A DNA stretch of 64,000 nucleotides from Emydura subglobosa (taxonomy: Eukaryota; Chordata; Testudines; Chelidae): NCBI GenBank assembly GCA_007922225.1, contig ML679966.1, positions 55,609,889 through 55,673,888 on the forward strand, read 5' to 3'. The translations under genes were made by a program, and so were the position numbers. Position 1 is the first letter of the stretch; each line of letters begins with the position of its first letter. Of this stretch, positions 1 through 15,252 are shown one piece after another. The notes below the pieces were generated by a model. The model was given only the letters and a program-made list of their open reading frames with translations, ran no database searches and had not been told where the DNA came from.

Positions 1-2375
<2,375 letters not shown>

Positions 2376-3239
2376 TTAAGAAATAATCCAATATACATTA
2401 TTTCTTATACATACTAAACATGTACTTTTTGTAGGTTTCCAGCATGTAGTCTGCACGGAATTGAGACGGCACATGTAATTTTGTTGTTGTTATAAGCGTG
2501 GATCTTTAAATGATACGCTCACTCTAAGGAAGTAGAATAATAATAAAGACAGTGAATTTTACAGTTGGCAGGGCACCGCGTCACATGAAAGGGATTAGGA
2601 CACTTGTGTCCAATGAATATCCATGGCAGAACAGAGCAAATCTGGAATACCACAGCCATTCCACTGAATTCATACAATTAGTTCCCAGGATTATTCCAAA
2701 TTTCACAGAACATCCAAAACCATCTAGAAAGTAGAAAATCTATCAGTTCCCTTTATAACTGGGGCCCTGCAACATCTGTGGGACATGATGTGCTTTTATA
2801 GATTTGCTTCTTCAATGCAGTTTAAACCAATGAAAATGACCTTTCCAGATGACTCTTTGTAAGTAAAACATATACAGCATGGTCCTTTGAAAAATATGCC
2901 ATATAAACCAATTTTTATTACTACAATATCAGTTATATTTAAGGCTGCACTCAGTTATTTAAAATCATGTTTCTCCAGGGAATCAGTCTAAGAAAACTGC
3001 AAGAAAGGTTTTTAACTGCATTTGTAAATAAGCCCCAACAAAACTCACTTTTACTTGTCCCCAACTCTCAAAGACAGAGGAAAGTAGCTGCAGTTATTTT
3101 AATAGTCACAAGCATTACTTACTTTCCGATCTGTTGTATATTTCTTCTCCACACAGCAACATTTCTCTTAGTATTTATATGAACTCCTAGAAACTCTCAC
3201 AACCCTCCCCAGTGCCCTGGAGAGTGGAGTGCTGTTGTC

Positions 3240-3430
3240 TAAGATTTTATAAAGTGACTAGTGATTTTGGGTCCCTAAATTTTAGGGTACCCAGCTGAAG
3301 ATATTTCAAAGGTGTCTGATTCCCCGAGTCTGGCCCCATCCTCTGAAAATCAGGCCCCTTGAAAGCGTCTGATGATGGGCACCCTAAAATCGAGGCACCC
3401 AAAAATCACAAGTAACTTTTTATAATCTTA
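3240..3430. mobile_element. Non-autonomous inverted-repeat (MITE-like) element
   Basis: The first about 85 bases (from taagattttataaagtgact) match the inverted last about 85 bases (taagattataaaaagttact), so nearly the whole 191 bp is a fold-back. Shared internal blocks include gtgattttgggt and ttttagggt. There is no coding capacity. Similar arm sequence occurs at 48200-48420 and 63158-63300. No clear target duplication was found, so the ends are approximate. Confidence 0.8.
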
Positions 3431-3861
3431 AACTTATTTGTCCACAGAACAGGTAGCTTATGGGCAGTGAGAGTTTCTGAACCATTTCTTTAGTATGTCA
3501 GAACCCTGATATCCGGGGACTACTTCCAGGAGCAGCGGACAGTTCAGTCTCCAGGTCCTCCTTGACTTCTCCACTGAGACTGTCACCTAAAGTTCCAACT
3601 AATGAGAAATGTGCTATTTCAGTGATACATGGATGCTTGTCTACTCAGAACTGGCTGAGATCACCAAACTTATTTCAAATGGGACATCAAAGAGCCATGA
3701 AATAGAACTTCTGGTCACTACTGACCTGGGCTGGATTTGAACCAGAAGCCTAGTGATGAAAGGTCACAGAGAGTTATGTGTAAGCACTGAGAGGCTGAAA
3801 TACTTCTGTGTGTGTCTGAACATTTTCACCATTAACATGAAATTGAAAGCTCATTCAGTGG

Positions 3862-3885
3862 AATAAATAAATAAATAAATAAATA
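3862..3885. repeat. (AAAT)n microsatellite
   Basis: Five to six AAAT units in a row. Confidence 0.9.
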
Positions 3886-5849
3886 TTCATTAGCAATTTT
3901 ATGGTTCTCAAGCTATGTTTTGTTAATACAATAAAATATCACAAAGGCACTCCAGGAGTTAATGTGCTAACTGTGCTCAGTGTATTTCCAGCAAAGCAAG
4001 CTAAAAACTTAAGAAGCAATATTTAAAAGGAACAAAAGCAAACAGTCAAACTCTGAGCAAACATCATAACTGAGCATTCTGTCTAGTACACCAAAGCAAG
4101 TCTAATCTACTGAATCCCTGATGGAAGCCAACCAATATAAAATGTGATGGCACTTTATATTACCAGCTGTCCTCAAGAAACTGCATAAAGCTAAAACAGT
4201 GATGTTTTGGAAAAAGGAAAAGAATACTCAGAACAACAGTTTTGGCTCACAAAGAACTGGAGAGTGAAAAGATAGGACTGGACACAGATTCATTTTATGG
4301 GAATAGTTGGCATTTGTATGAATGAACAAAATCACAGATTCAATAAAAACAGGTGCGCAGCAATCCCTGTTGCCTCTCTTAAATTTCAATCAACTACCCT
4401 ATTTTCATACGGCCAGGTATGTGTTGTCATTGAGCCCCAAACAATATTTGATTAATTAAGAACAAATAAACAAACGAACAAAAATCACTGAGATGCTATA
4501 ACAGTTGATTAAATATAGAATTGAGTGAATCCAATATGAATATCAGTGGGAATTCTGTACGTGGTCTATGAGCAGTCTATAGTCCTGAGTTTGATTTTTA
4601 AATTTTTTTGTTTGTTTTTAAACGGACACTCACACAGTACTTTATTCAGTTCTGCAGTCTGAGAGGTCAGTAGTTCAGAAGCACTTCTTATAATCAATAA
4701 TCTGTGAAATCTATTATTTTAAATGTTTGAATTACAATTAGGATTTATGAGCTCAGAAGTTATCTTCCTTAAAAGACGTTATTTTGACATACGATATAAA
4801 GTTAGTGCCTTATGCAAAGAGCATGCAAAGAGTTTCAAACCCATTTTAATAATCGTGAAACAATCATAAACAGAACTATAGGATTTAAGAAAAAGCAAAC
4901 ATCATATATTACACCATTTCAAACATTAAAACAATTTAAAACAAATATTAAACAAATTAGAAATTGGCTAAAAATTGTATCCATAGCATTCCCATGTTTC
5001 CAGGGACACACAGAATTTTCTTTTCAGCAATATGGCTTTCTTTATTATTAAGCTCAGGAATAAAATTTTGAAATAAAAAACCTTTAAATACTCTTTGCAT
5101 AATTTAAATCAAGATGAATAGAGATTCTGATCTTAGGAACTTTTAGGATACTAGGCTGAGCTGAGCAAAATTATTGCAGTTTTCTTTAACTCAATCTTTT
5201 TTCTATTTTATCTAGATACATTTCCAGGCATTTGTTCAAAAATCATCTTTATGTACGTGGCAGGATGTTCCTCAAATTAAGCTTCATTTAGACTAATTTC
5301 CAAAATTGAAGTGTCAAATTAGCTTTTAAAATCTCTCCCCCTGCAGTATGTAGATAGTTTCAAAAACATTTTTTTCATCTGGACATCTAGTTTAAAAATT
5401 CCACTGTGCATGTCCATTTTTCCCAGAGCCCTTGATTACACAGAATGCTTCATTTTACTGTTACCAGGAAAGGCTTTGCAATGATTTATCAAAACCAAGA
5501 GCATTCACAAGAAAAGATTAGGTACACTGAACTGCAAAAATTATGCACAGCTTCAGGACTCACTTGGTCCATTTGGTGTGCAGAAGCTTATCTTTCCTGT
5601 TTCATTAGGGTACAGTAAAAGCAGGAAATAAATTGAACTTGGTTTGGGAGCATAAGAAGAAATATTTATAAAATGGAAGTGTTGCATTAGTCTTATTGCT
5701 ATACTGGTCAAATACAAAATAAGTGATTAACAGCAAACAAGATTGTGACTAAAATAATGTATCGTGTTATCTTCCCATTTACATTTTGGAATTTCTAGTT
5801 GTGAAAAGTTTCAGCTAATGAGTGTAATACTTGTCCACAATACTTGATG

Positions 5850-6210
5850 GTGGGATTTTCAAAAGAGTGTTAGGTGCTCAGCTCCAACTGACTTTCAGTG
5901 GTTGCTTTACTAGGCATTTTGAAAATCTCCTTCTAGATAAAGAATCCTGCTTTGTTTGATTAACAGAGTTTCACTGTACAGATCAGAAAGGGTGTTAACC
6001 CTTAAGGATTAATCACAGAGAGGATGATCTGTGATTTTTCAAGGATGGAGGACAACATTTTTTAAACTGATTTAGGGATTAAGCTCCATTTTCAAAAGTG
6101 ATTTAGGTACTTAGAACCAGATTTTCAATGGTATTTAGGCATCTAAAGATGCAGGTAGGTGCCTAACTGAATTCTCAAAAGCTCATAGGCAGGTTAGGCA
6201 CACAACTCTC
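5850..6210. repeat. Fold-back repeat remnants
   Basis: Bases 5852-5933 form an imperfect palindrome (ggattttcaaaagagtg against the inverted tttgaaaatctcc end). Bases 6075-6210 repeat the motif ttaggt/gcctaa in both orientations (taggtgcctaa and gcaggttaggc). Similar ttaggtgcctaaa motifs recur at 31880-31920. These look like eroded members of a non-autonomous family; the boundaries are uncertain. Confidence 0.5.
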
Positions 6211-6645
6211 ATTGACGTGCAAATCTCACTTCCCACTGACTTTCACTTTTGAAAGTGAAACTGGGCTTTGGGGAGTTTTTGAAAACATTTCTCTAGATTC
6301 TATTTCAAATGAAGAAGGAACAGTTGATAAAGATTTAAGAATGTTTTCTTCTGAAAGACAGAAAATTAAAATTCAGCAAGGAAATCCAAATGCATGAGCT
6401 CTCCTGCTGAGTTTACGAGCACTCAAGAGTGCTTTTATAAAAATCTGGCTATGCCTGTGGCTAGATAAGATATACACAAAATGAAAGTTGTTCATATGGG
6501 AGAAGTTCACTTGTTGGGAATAAGCGAGCCCAGGCCCACCCTCCCTCCCTCCCCCCTCAACTTGAACACTCCACTGAATCCTCTGAATGGGCAGAGGATT
6601 CACACAAGCATCCTCCCCACTTTGCATGTGGGATTTAAGCATTTA

Positions 6646-6725
6646 GACCCAGATCGACAAAGGGACAGAGGCATTGCTATGCTCAGTAAAGTGCTTACCC
6701 ACAGCCGGAAATTAGGCCTTTAGTG
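6646..6725 (+). repeat. Interspersed repeat fragment shared with 31.6 kb
   Basis: The block acaaagggaca..ggcattgctatg also occurs near 31640-31665 (acaaagggacttgggtattgctatg). Two diverged copies in one window indicate a dispersed family, which I could not name. Confidence 0.5.
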
Positions 6726-7255
6726 TAGATTGATTATGTTAGTGTTGCCTTAGAACGCTATGCAAGTTCTATTTTCACACCACTTTGTCTCTGAAAAAGC
6801 TGTTTCCCACTGTTATGGTACAATTCCTCCCTGCCTGTTTGACAAAGACTGTTTTAAGAGAAAACTACTGCATTTCAATTTAGGTGAGATTCTTATCCCT
6901 GCTCTGGCTTCTTTATGCCAGGGAAAATGGTCAGAGCAGCATAAAGAGGCCCTAAGAGTTCTGTAACTGACTGAGGAGGATTCTCCTGGCATAGATATTG
7001 CTGAAGATGGATGGAAGATTGCCTCCTGAGTAACATTTCACAAGCCTTGACATAGGGGACATGCCGAGGGTTGGAAAGATATGTTGGGTATGAGGCCACA
7101 GTATGCAGAGCTGAGGAGATTCTGGGCAGTGCTACTCTCATAGGGCAGCCCAGGGAATTTGCCATAACTTAAAACAGGCCACAGGGCTGTGTTTCACCAG
7201 GGTCCTCTCCAGCACCCAGAACAGCTCAGGATCAGGAGGACACAAAGGTAGTTTA

Positions 7256-7553
7256 GCCTATGTCTACAAGGGAATCTGAGGTATGATTGAAGGACAGGTA
7301 GACATACCCATACTAGTTCAACCTGCATTAGCACAGCTAAAAATAGCAGTGTAGACACAAGGGCACGGGCTTCAGCGCAGGCTAGCAGCAGGAGTATGTG
7401 CCCAGGACCCCCATATGCTAGTACAGCCCACACTGAAGCATGTGCTGCCATATCTTCACTGTTATTGTTAGCCATGCTAGAATGGGGTAAAGCCAGTGTG
7501 ATTATGTCTACATGAGCTGCAATCAACCTCAGGCTGCAATGTAGACATGCCCT
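7256..7553. mobile_element. hAT-like non-autonomous DNA element
   Basis: The left end gcctatgtctacaaggg is the approximate inverse of the right end (gtagacatgccctt), with further gtagaca/tgtctac motifs inside. This looks like a DNA-transposon derivative with no transposase. A 122-codon open frame inside it is a by-product of its base composition. A clear 8-bp target duplication was not found. Confidence 0.65.
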
Positions 7554-8061
7554 TAAAGACATCCCACCTCTTAAGCTCAGTGCTGTACCCCAATAATGTG
7601 GTAAAATCTGAAAAAAGTTGAGAACAAAAATGCAGAAATCTGATACAGAGGATCTGGACCATCACTGTGAATTATGTACATGAAAGTTTCCCAAGTTCCT
7701 GTACCAATTATATATAAACAGACAAAAAAAAAATATTCCAAACCAATTTTTGAAATTAAACAAAAAAAATCGACTTTTTGAATTGTCATCTAAATATTAC
7801 AGCACACTCACTTCACACTTTTGGAATAATTCTTCACTGAAGATTAAATTTTGTATTAATCTTTCTTTTAAAATGTTGATTTTTATAACAAATTTTAATA
7901 AATATTCATTATTTTAAAAATAATGATTTTTATTTTAGAAGTCAATGGATTCTTACTAACTACTTTAACATAGAGGGCATACTTTTTGGCTGCCAATTGA
8001 TCACGGAACATAGATCAATCTTATTTTCATATAGGAGCCTGAAAAAGTAGCTCGTCAGCTA

Positions 8062-8325
<264 letters not shown>

Positions 8326-8492
8326 TTATCAACTGACTCATTGAAAGGAAAGGATTTTCAGGAAGCTAGCTAATCACCTCTTTAGTATCTGGTATCATGT
8401 TCATCACCTTTGGCAAATACATCATGGAGATTAATCCAGCACTGCTTGTTTACTGATTGTATAAGCAACTTATATATATGAATGATATGCCT

Positions 8493-8934
8493 TGTGGCAG
8501 AGTAGAGGATGACAAGCCCCTCAATGCCTCTGCCACCTCAACCCAGCTGGCTGGACTGCGGCAAAGCAGACCAGCCAGGCCACAGACTGCAAAAGGAGTA
8601 AGCAACAGCTGAATGCTCTGATTAGAGCAAGGTAGAACCTTGCCTAATGAGGGAAGAGAAAACAGCTGTCTCCCTAATTAGGGAGGATATATAAGCCAGT
8701 TAGGGAGACACCAAGGAGAGGCGTGGCCAGGGAGAAGGGCAGGAACCCTGCTACTCAGTTTGCTGCCTGGCCAGAGGGTGAGCAGCCCCAAAGCCTCAGG
8801 GCCAAAGGTCCTGGTGCGAGAGTGGGGATTGTATACGGGCACTGTAAATAAACGAACACGGCTGACTGCAAAGGGCTACACCTGCAAGTCCTTTGTTCTG
8901 GAGGAGGAAAGACCACCCATGGCACTCCGCTATA
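8493..8934 (+). mobile_element. Solo LTR of an endogenous LTR retroelement
   Basis: A 442-bp block starts TGTGGCAGAG and ends CTCCGCTATA (a decayed CA end), flanked on both sides by the 5-bp direct repeat TGCCT (8488-8492 and 8935-8939). Inside are a TATA box (tatataa, 8688-8694) and, about 155 bp later, a poly(A) signal (AATAAA, 8847-8852), matching U3-R-U5 order on the plus strand. No internal coding region or second LTR is present, so it is a recombined solo LTR. It is antisense to TLL1. The family (ERV or Gypsy) cannot be told from this alone. Confidence 0.8.
8688..8694 (+). promoter_or_regulatory. TATA box in the solo LTR
   Basis: The sequence tatataa in the LTR is about 155 bp upstream of the LTR poly(A) signal. 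If still active it would start transcription antisense to TLL1. Activity is unknown. Confidence 0.5.
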
Positions 8935-9133
8935 TGCCTAAACCATTTATCTAAACAAAGTCAATATTTTGCTAATCCCTCACAAATGAAGTTAAGTAGA
9001 AAAACGAAGAATGGAATTACTGCCTGAAAATTTCATATTATTTTTAAAACATTTCATTTTGCTTTCTCCCCTCCCACTAAAGCAGGTATTTAAGGTGCTA
9101 AACCTTGATTTTCATTGCTAACTCATGATTAAT

Positions 9134-9156
9134 AGAGAGAGAGAGAGAGAGAGAGA
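9134..9156. repeat. (AG)n microsatellite
   Basis: Perfect AG repeat of 23 bp. Confidence 0.95.
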
Positions 9157-9420
9157 CCCTTATTGGCTAAAGGCTAGGAATGAACCATGACTATCTTTAG
9201 AGAAATGTCTGACTGTACAAGGTCTTCTTTGTCATAATTGAATTAGTAGAAGTGTCTCTCTCTAAATAAATATTAACATTTAAATCCAAATAAAGCAAGG
9301 ATAAAAAGATAAAACTACTCCACCTTCTTTAGTACTTTCCTTCCAAGGATCTCAAAGGACTTTATAAACATCAGAGAATTAAGCCTCACAAAACTCTCTG
9401 GAGGAAGGTAAGAGTTTGGC

Positions 9421-9600
9421 TATATGGCACCACACTCCAGACTTGAGGGGTGTGATTTGTAGAGTGCTCCAAAGTGTTGTGCTCTAACTGCCCCATGTAG
9501 ACCCTGCTGGTTGACACTAAAAGGTACCTAGTTTAGTACTGTTGGTACCCTTTAGATCAGACCTGCGTAATTTGGACTGTGGTGCCATGTAGATCACCCC
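9421..9600. mobile_element. Inverted-repeat (MITE-like) element
   Basis: The ends carry tggcaccacactcc (left) and ggactgtggtgcca (right) as inverted repeats. The centre has a second palindrome at 9518-9554 (aaaggtacc ... ggtaccctt). There is no coding capacity. The element lies about 50 bp from the 255-bp palindrome at 9649, but their arms differ, so they are separate insertions. Confidence 0.65.
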
Positions 9601-9648
9601 TAAGTATTAGAATCCCAACTTTACTGATAGAGCAATTGAATCACAGAT

Positions 9649-9903
9649 GGCTTGTCTTCACTAGGAAATTAGCTGTGTTAGAACATGACCTTGAGGAGTC
9701 ATGGTAACTGATTTGATGTTCAACACTCAGTGTAAACAGGGACTGTCATGTTTAATATTGTCTCAACTGATTGTGGCCTAGCTAGCAGAGACAATGCTAA
9801 ACATGAGAGTCCTTGTTTACACTGAATGCTTAAAATCATGTCAGTTACCATGACTCCTCAAAGTTATGTTCCAACACAACCGTTTGCTAGTGTAGAGATC
9901 AAG
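9649..9903. mobile_element. 255-bp near-perfect palindromic hAT-like MITE with 8-bp target duplication
   Basis: Arms of about 119 bp pair along their whole length. The left arm holds cttgtcttcactag, gaggagtcatggtaactga and cagtgtaaacagggact; the right arm holds the inverse of each in the mirrored order. Flanks tcacagat (9641-9648) and tcacatat (9904-9911) look like an 8-bp target duplication with one change, the hallmark of hAT elements. There is no coding capacity. If single-stranded or transcribed, it would form a long hairpin. Confidence 0.85.
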
Positions 9904-10083
9904 TCACATATCGAAGGTCACGTTCCCACAGGAAGTCTGTGGGAAAAACCATATCTCCTGATTCCCTGATTCTCCCTGATTCCCTCCTCTGCTTTAACTC
10001 TTATTCTTCATTCCTCCCTTTTCAAGGGAAGAGAGATAGCTGTGTCATCTCTATTTCTGCTGTTCAAATACCCTAATACTTAC

Positions 10084-10209
10084 CTTCCTTGCAGTCATGT
10101 TTGTTTTCATGAAGCACAAATCCATTGCGGCACTGACATACATAGCTTCCTACAGTGTTGATGCATTCATGCTGGCAGCCACCGTTGTCCTTAGAACACT
10201 CGTCCTTGT
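10084..10209 (-). CDS. TLL1: TLL1 exon 17: EGF2 (calcium-binding)
   Basis: This 126-bp symmetric phase 1-1 exon encodes the second EGF module: [20 protein letters not shown], then [20 protein letters not shown]. All six cysteines are present, with the DEC start and the Asn/aromatic calcium-binding pattern ([10 protein letters not shown]). Acceptor is tctcttag|ACAAGG and donor is GGAAG|gtaagt. About 9.5 kb of intron rich in CR1 separates it from exon 16. Confidence 0.97.
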
Positions 10210-13200
10210 CTAAGAGATACACAACATGGTTCTGTGAGCATCACATCTATAGTTTGTAGACAAAGTTTTATATTAATGTTTAAGTCCAGAAAAGGGTAAA
10301 CTAAGGCACAGACCTTATTCTTCTCAGCATGGCAATTTAATTGTACCTTAGTTCTACCCATTCATTGTTCAGCCTGCAACCTTGCACCATGGCTCTATTA
10401 TTTTAGTAAATTACCATAGAAAGGGGGGACTATTTCTCAAGAGAGAAAGAAGTAGTTTCAAGAAAATAAAGAATATAGAACAAATGGCTAATATTTACTT
10501 TTTCAGCTGGTTTTATTGATATAGCTGTCATAAATATCTTATCAGTGGCTACAGTTCCGTGCACAACAAGGAGTTTTACTATCTGGACAAACACAAAGTA
10601 TTCCCACCTCACACCCGTTCTACAGTAGTATGCAGAATGAGATGTTCAGGCCAAACAAGGTTTCAAGCTCTGCACATGTTGATATTTAAAAAAAATACTC
10701 AGCATAAACATTATCAATTAGTTGTTTTGTTCCAGCACAGTGACAAATGTGCTTTGATTTTAATGAATCTGGACATACAGAACAACTCAAAAGAGAGAAT
10801 ACATTGTTAAAAAGCACAGAAAAGAAACTGATGTTACTTGTTTCAGGGAGATCTGCCATATAGCATGCAGTTCTGTTTATTAACAACTAATCCTCTCTAA
10901 AAGAGCTTTTAGTGTGTTAGAAGTCAACCAGACAGTAGGGGAGAAAATATGAACTACATTAAGCAGCCACCAAATTCATTGCAGGGAAAAAAGCCAAGCT
11001 AGATTAACAAGCAGTCATTACAGCAGAAGGCATCAGCTGTCACCATTCTGTGTCATTTGGCTGTTGTCATTTTAGGTGGGGCTGGTCCATTAAATCAAAA
11101 CTGGCAGACTGTTCCTGACAGACATACATAATGCTATATCACACCAACCTCTGTCATTTCAACATGCAAAAAAACAAGAAAAAGTCATGGTCATAACAGA
11201 AGTTAGATTGTTTCAGAGCTGGGATGCAGAGTACGCATCTCCTTTGCCCTCATATTCCCTAAGACATATTAAAGGGAGTGTTATTAACATTCAATATTTC
11301 AGACCCTGTTTGGTTCAATAGGAATTTCTACAGAAATTCAAGTTGTCATATATAATTTAAGCCCCTTGTTACTGTTTTTCTCATATTGTGTAACTTGTCC
11401 CTATCTTTGTTGAAGCATATATATAGTAATACAGCAAAAGGAGTTTAAGTCTAAGTAGTTACACATACCAGAGCTTTACCTGACAAAATGTACGTGAAGC
11501 TTGACTCGTTGACTTGCAGGCTCTTCAGTAAATTCAATTTGTATGTACAATACATCGCCATACAGCAACATGATGAGGATATATATTCATAGGAAAATCC
11601 TGCAAGTCAAACCCAAGTTTCCACTACATTTTCATTTGTACTATAAATCTCAAATCTGTTTGCGTTGAGAATGCTTGGGAGCTTCCTGCACATGTGAACA
11701 GATTTGAATGTGGAAGAAGAGTTTAAAAGTATACAGTTCACAGAAGCATACGTCCAAGGGTTTATTTTTGTGATCATTTAGGTAAGCATAAAAACTCAGA
11801 AAGATACATCTTGCAGGCTTTCTAATAGGAACCCAAAGTCAACATCATGTATTATTTAATTTCAAGCAAAAGTTTTAATCTTTTATTTTTTCAAAAGCAA
11901 GCACTAGCACATATTCCCTGTTCAAGCTTAAAAGGGTGACAAGCACATAAGAAATGAGAATGCAACAGACAATAACAAAAACTCTTTAGCATTTCCTCTC
12001 CTATGTATTAGTGTCTACGTTCTATTAACCTAGCAAAAAGAATAAAAAATAAGCTCAAATGCTTTCAAAGGTAACGAATAGGGACATTCCAGTAAAGTTT
12101 TGTAATAAATAAAATAAAGGCCCTTTCTAGTTCCCCATCTGCCAAATTGTCTGAAACAGAAAAGTCTACTCTAACATTAAATAAATATGTATTATTCTAA
12201 AGAAGGGACATATGCATAAAGAAATACTCCTATGTTGAATCCCTTCAAAAATCAGTGCTGTGCAAAACAATAATCAAAATGTGGATAGGAGGAGGTCTGA
12301 AGCCTAGTGACACTAGAATGGAAAAAATTATTTGCACACTTAATGAAGGATGAACACACATTGCATAAATCAGTGTAGATTTTTCCATCATATCTGTAGC
12401 TCAGTTTCAAAATTAGTCTGTATTAGTTATAGAAACAAATGTTTTGCTGAGTAAAAACAAAATCATTTGTTGTGCTGACAGATGGAAATCAGTCTTCCAG
12501 TTTTGAATGGATGCTTTCTTTCCCCCATCCTGCCACTTTTTTTGTTTTGGTTTTGGTTTCTTTTAATACTCAGAATAGGATAAGATCCATTCTCAACAAA
12601 ATGTTAGATTTTAACCATTTGGAGGACATGTGGTCGTACCTCTGAGACCCCCAGAGGCCACCAGTCTGTGAATAATACGTACTCGGCCTGAGGGGGCAAC
12701 CTGTATCAAGTCCTTGCATGATTCAAAAACAAAAATTTTCTCTTTGCAGGCAGCTTTCTTGTCTGTGGAAAAAAAATGTACCAGGACAGTGACAGAGGTG
12801 AGTGTGTGCTCCAACATGAATCTGCTCAAGGGTAGAAACATTTAAGCTTTTCTTTTTCACCGCTCCCTGAATCATAACCCAGAAAAAAAGACCCCAGTAA
12901 AATTCATTCTCATCATGCATCAGATTGTTTTAAATGAGCATGCAAAAAATTATATTTATTTAAAACTACAAAAATAACTCTAGCACTCATGATAAATGGA
13001 AGCAGTTTAACAACAGGTTGCTACTGGTGATTAATCATACTATTGTTTAAGAGCCTTATTCAAAGAAATAATTATAGCTGCTCCCATGACCATCACTTTT
13101 CCTACGCAGAAAGTCAAACATTGAGGGCTTTTTTCTGAAGCAAGGCCATGTTGAATGATTCAGCAGCCCACTTTTCCTTGAGTGCCCACAGCTGCTTGCA

Positions 13201-13753
13201 ATAGGTCATTGCTGCCCAATTATCCACATGAAGGGGACAAAACTTGTAGTAGGAAGTTTTATGCTTAGAAACTTAATATCTAATTTTATAATACATTGAC
13301 AAAACTATTTCCAAATAATATCAGTTACTTTTAGCCCAAAGATGGTTTTAAATTATTCTTTTCCCCTCCACAAGACACTAAATTATGTCTATACAACATC
13401 TGCTCTGCTACTTATAGAAAAATCACCTTGAAACATCCCTCAAGTCATAGCACAAGAATATATTCACACACAAGCATTCTTAGCTAAATAAGTGTGCTCT
13501 GGAACACTAGGAAAACTCAGATGCTGACTAGTGAATGAAGAGATAATTTATTATTAGAGAAAATGGGTGTGTGAATGGAATTCAATTGTTGATTCAGTCT
13601 CTCTGATCACCTAAAATACTTTTCTATGACAAGGTTGAACTTGGTGCATAAACTTTTGTTTTCAAAACTCTCCACGCACATTTTGTTATGGCATCTATAA
13701 ACTTCTATTAACCATGGCAATCATGCAAGATTATCCTTTTATCTTGTGTTTCT

Positions 13754-15250
13754 GAGATTCACAGACTCCAAAGCCAGAAAAGACCATTGTGATCCTATAG
13801 TCTGACCTCCTATATGAAACAGGACAAAGAACTTCCCAAAATTGTTCCTATATCTTTTGGAAAAAACATCTAATCTTGATTTTAAAATTGTCAGTGATGG
13901 AGAGTCCACTAAGATCCTTGGTAAGTTGTTTCAATGGTTAATTAGTCTCACTGTTAAAAATATATACTTTATTTCAACTCTGAATTTGTGTAGCTTCAAC
14001 TTCCAACCATTGGATTGTACTATACCTTTCTGTGTTAGATTGAAGAGCCAATTATTAAATATTTGTTCCCCATTTAGACATTTACAGACTGTAATCATTT
14101 TATTCTCTTTTTGTTAAGCTAAATAGACTGAGCTCTTTAAGTCTGTCACTATAAGGTATTATAAGGGGATGGATCACTTGATTACTTATGCTGTTCATTC
14201 CCTCTGAAGCACCTGGCATTGGCCACTGTTGGAAGACAGGATACTGGGCTAGATGGACCATTTGTCTGACCCAATATGGACATTCTGATGTTCTTTATCA
14301 TTCACGTAGCTCTTCTCTGAACCCTCTCAAATTTATCAACATCCTTCTTGCATTGTGGACACCAGAAATAGATACATGATTCCCGCAGTAGTTGCACCAG
14401 TGTCAAATATAGGGGTAAAATAACCTCTTTGCTCCTACTAAAGTTACCCATTTATGCATCCCAGGATTGCCTTACTTCTTTTCACCACAGCATGACACTG
14501 GGCGCTCCTGTTCAGCTGATTATCCATCATGACCCCAAAATCATTTTTAGAGTCACTGCTTCCCAAGATGGAATCCCCCATCCTGTATGTGTGGCCTACA
14601 GTCTTTGGACCTAGACATCTACACTTACATTTAGACATATTAAAAGACATATTGTTTGCTTGAGCCTAGTTTACCAAACAATCCTGATTACTCTGAATCA
14701 GTGACTCATCCTCTATATTATTTACCACTTCCTCAATTTTTGTGTCATTTGCAAACTTTATCAGTGGCAATTTTATGTTTTCTTCCAGGTCATTGATAAA
14801 AATGTAAAATAGAATATGGCCAAGAACCAATTCCTGCAGGACGCACTGGAAACATGCCCACTTGACGACAATTCCCCATTTATATTTTGTGATATATCAA
14901 TTAGCCAGTTTTTAATCCATTCAATCTGTGCCTGTTAATTTTATATTGTTCTGGTTTTTTAAATCAAAATGTCATGCGGTGCCAAGTCAAATGCCTTAGA
15001 GAAATCTAATGTATTATGCCAACATTATTACTTTTATCAACCAAACTGGTAATCTCATTTAAAAAAAAGATATCAAGTTAGTTTGACAGGATCTATTTTC
15101 CATAAACCCATGTTGATTTGCATTAATTACTTTACCTTCCTTTATTTCTTCATTAATTGAGTCCCATATCAGCCATTCCATTATCTTGTCCAGGGCTGAT
15201 GTCTGGCTGACAGGCCTATAATTACCCATCATCCCATTTACTGTTTTTAA
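13754..15250 (-). mobile_element. CR1 LINE, 3' part, antisense on the plus strand
   Basis: On the minus strand this reads as CR1 ORF2. The reverse-transcriptase palm region near 15060-15260 includes GNYRPVSQTSALDKIMEW and NANQHGFMENRSCQTNLISF. A C-terminal part at 14444-14650 includes QLNRSAQCHAVVKRSKAILG. Several frameshifts and stops break the frame, so it is a dead copy. Low-coordinate sequence corresponds to the 3' end. It is split by a plus-strand CR1 tail at about 14167-14296. Expected CR1 sequence at the junction (about 15 bases) appears lost. Confidence 0.85.
14167..14296 (+). mobile_element. Nested CR1 3' tail, sense, inserted in the older antisense CR1
   Basis: The block contains ggatggatcacttgatt, gcacctggcattggccactg and gggctagatggaccatttg and ends tctgatgttct, the pattern of a CR1 3' untranslated tail in plus orientation. 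The flanking antisense CR1 resumes with tagctcttctctgaaccctc. A severely 5'-truncated CR1 thus landed in an existing CR1. Confidence 0.75.
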
Positions 15251-15252
15251 AA

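Noticed and set aside
7194..7562. 122-codon minus-strand open frame
   Set aside because: It lies almost entirely in the non-autonomous DNA element at 7256-7553 and has no match to a transposase motif.
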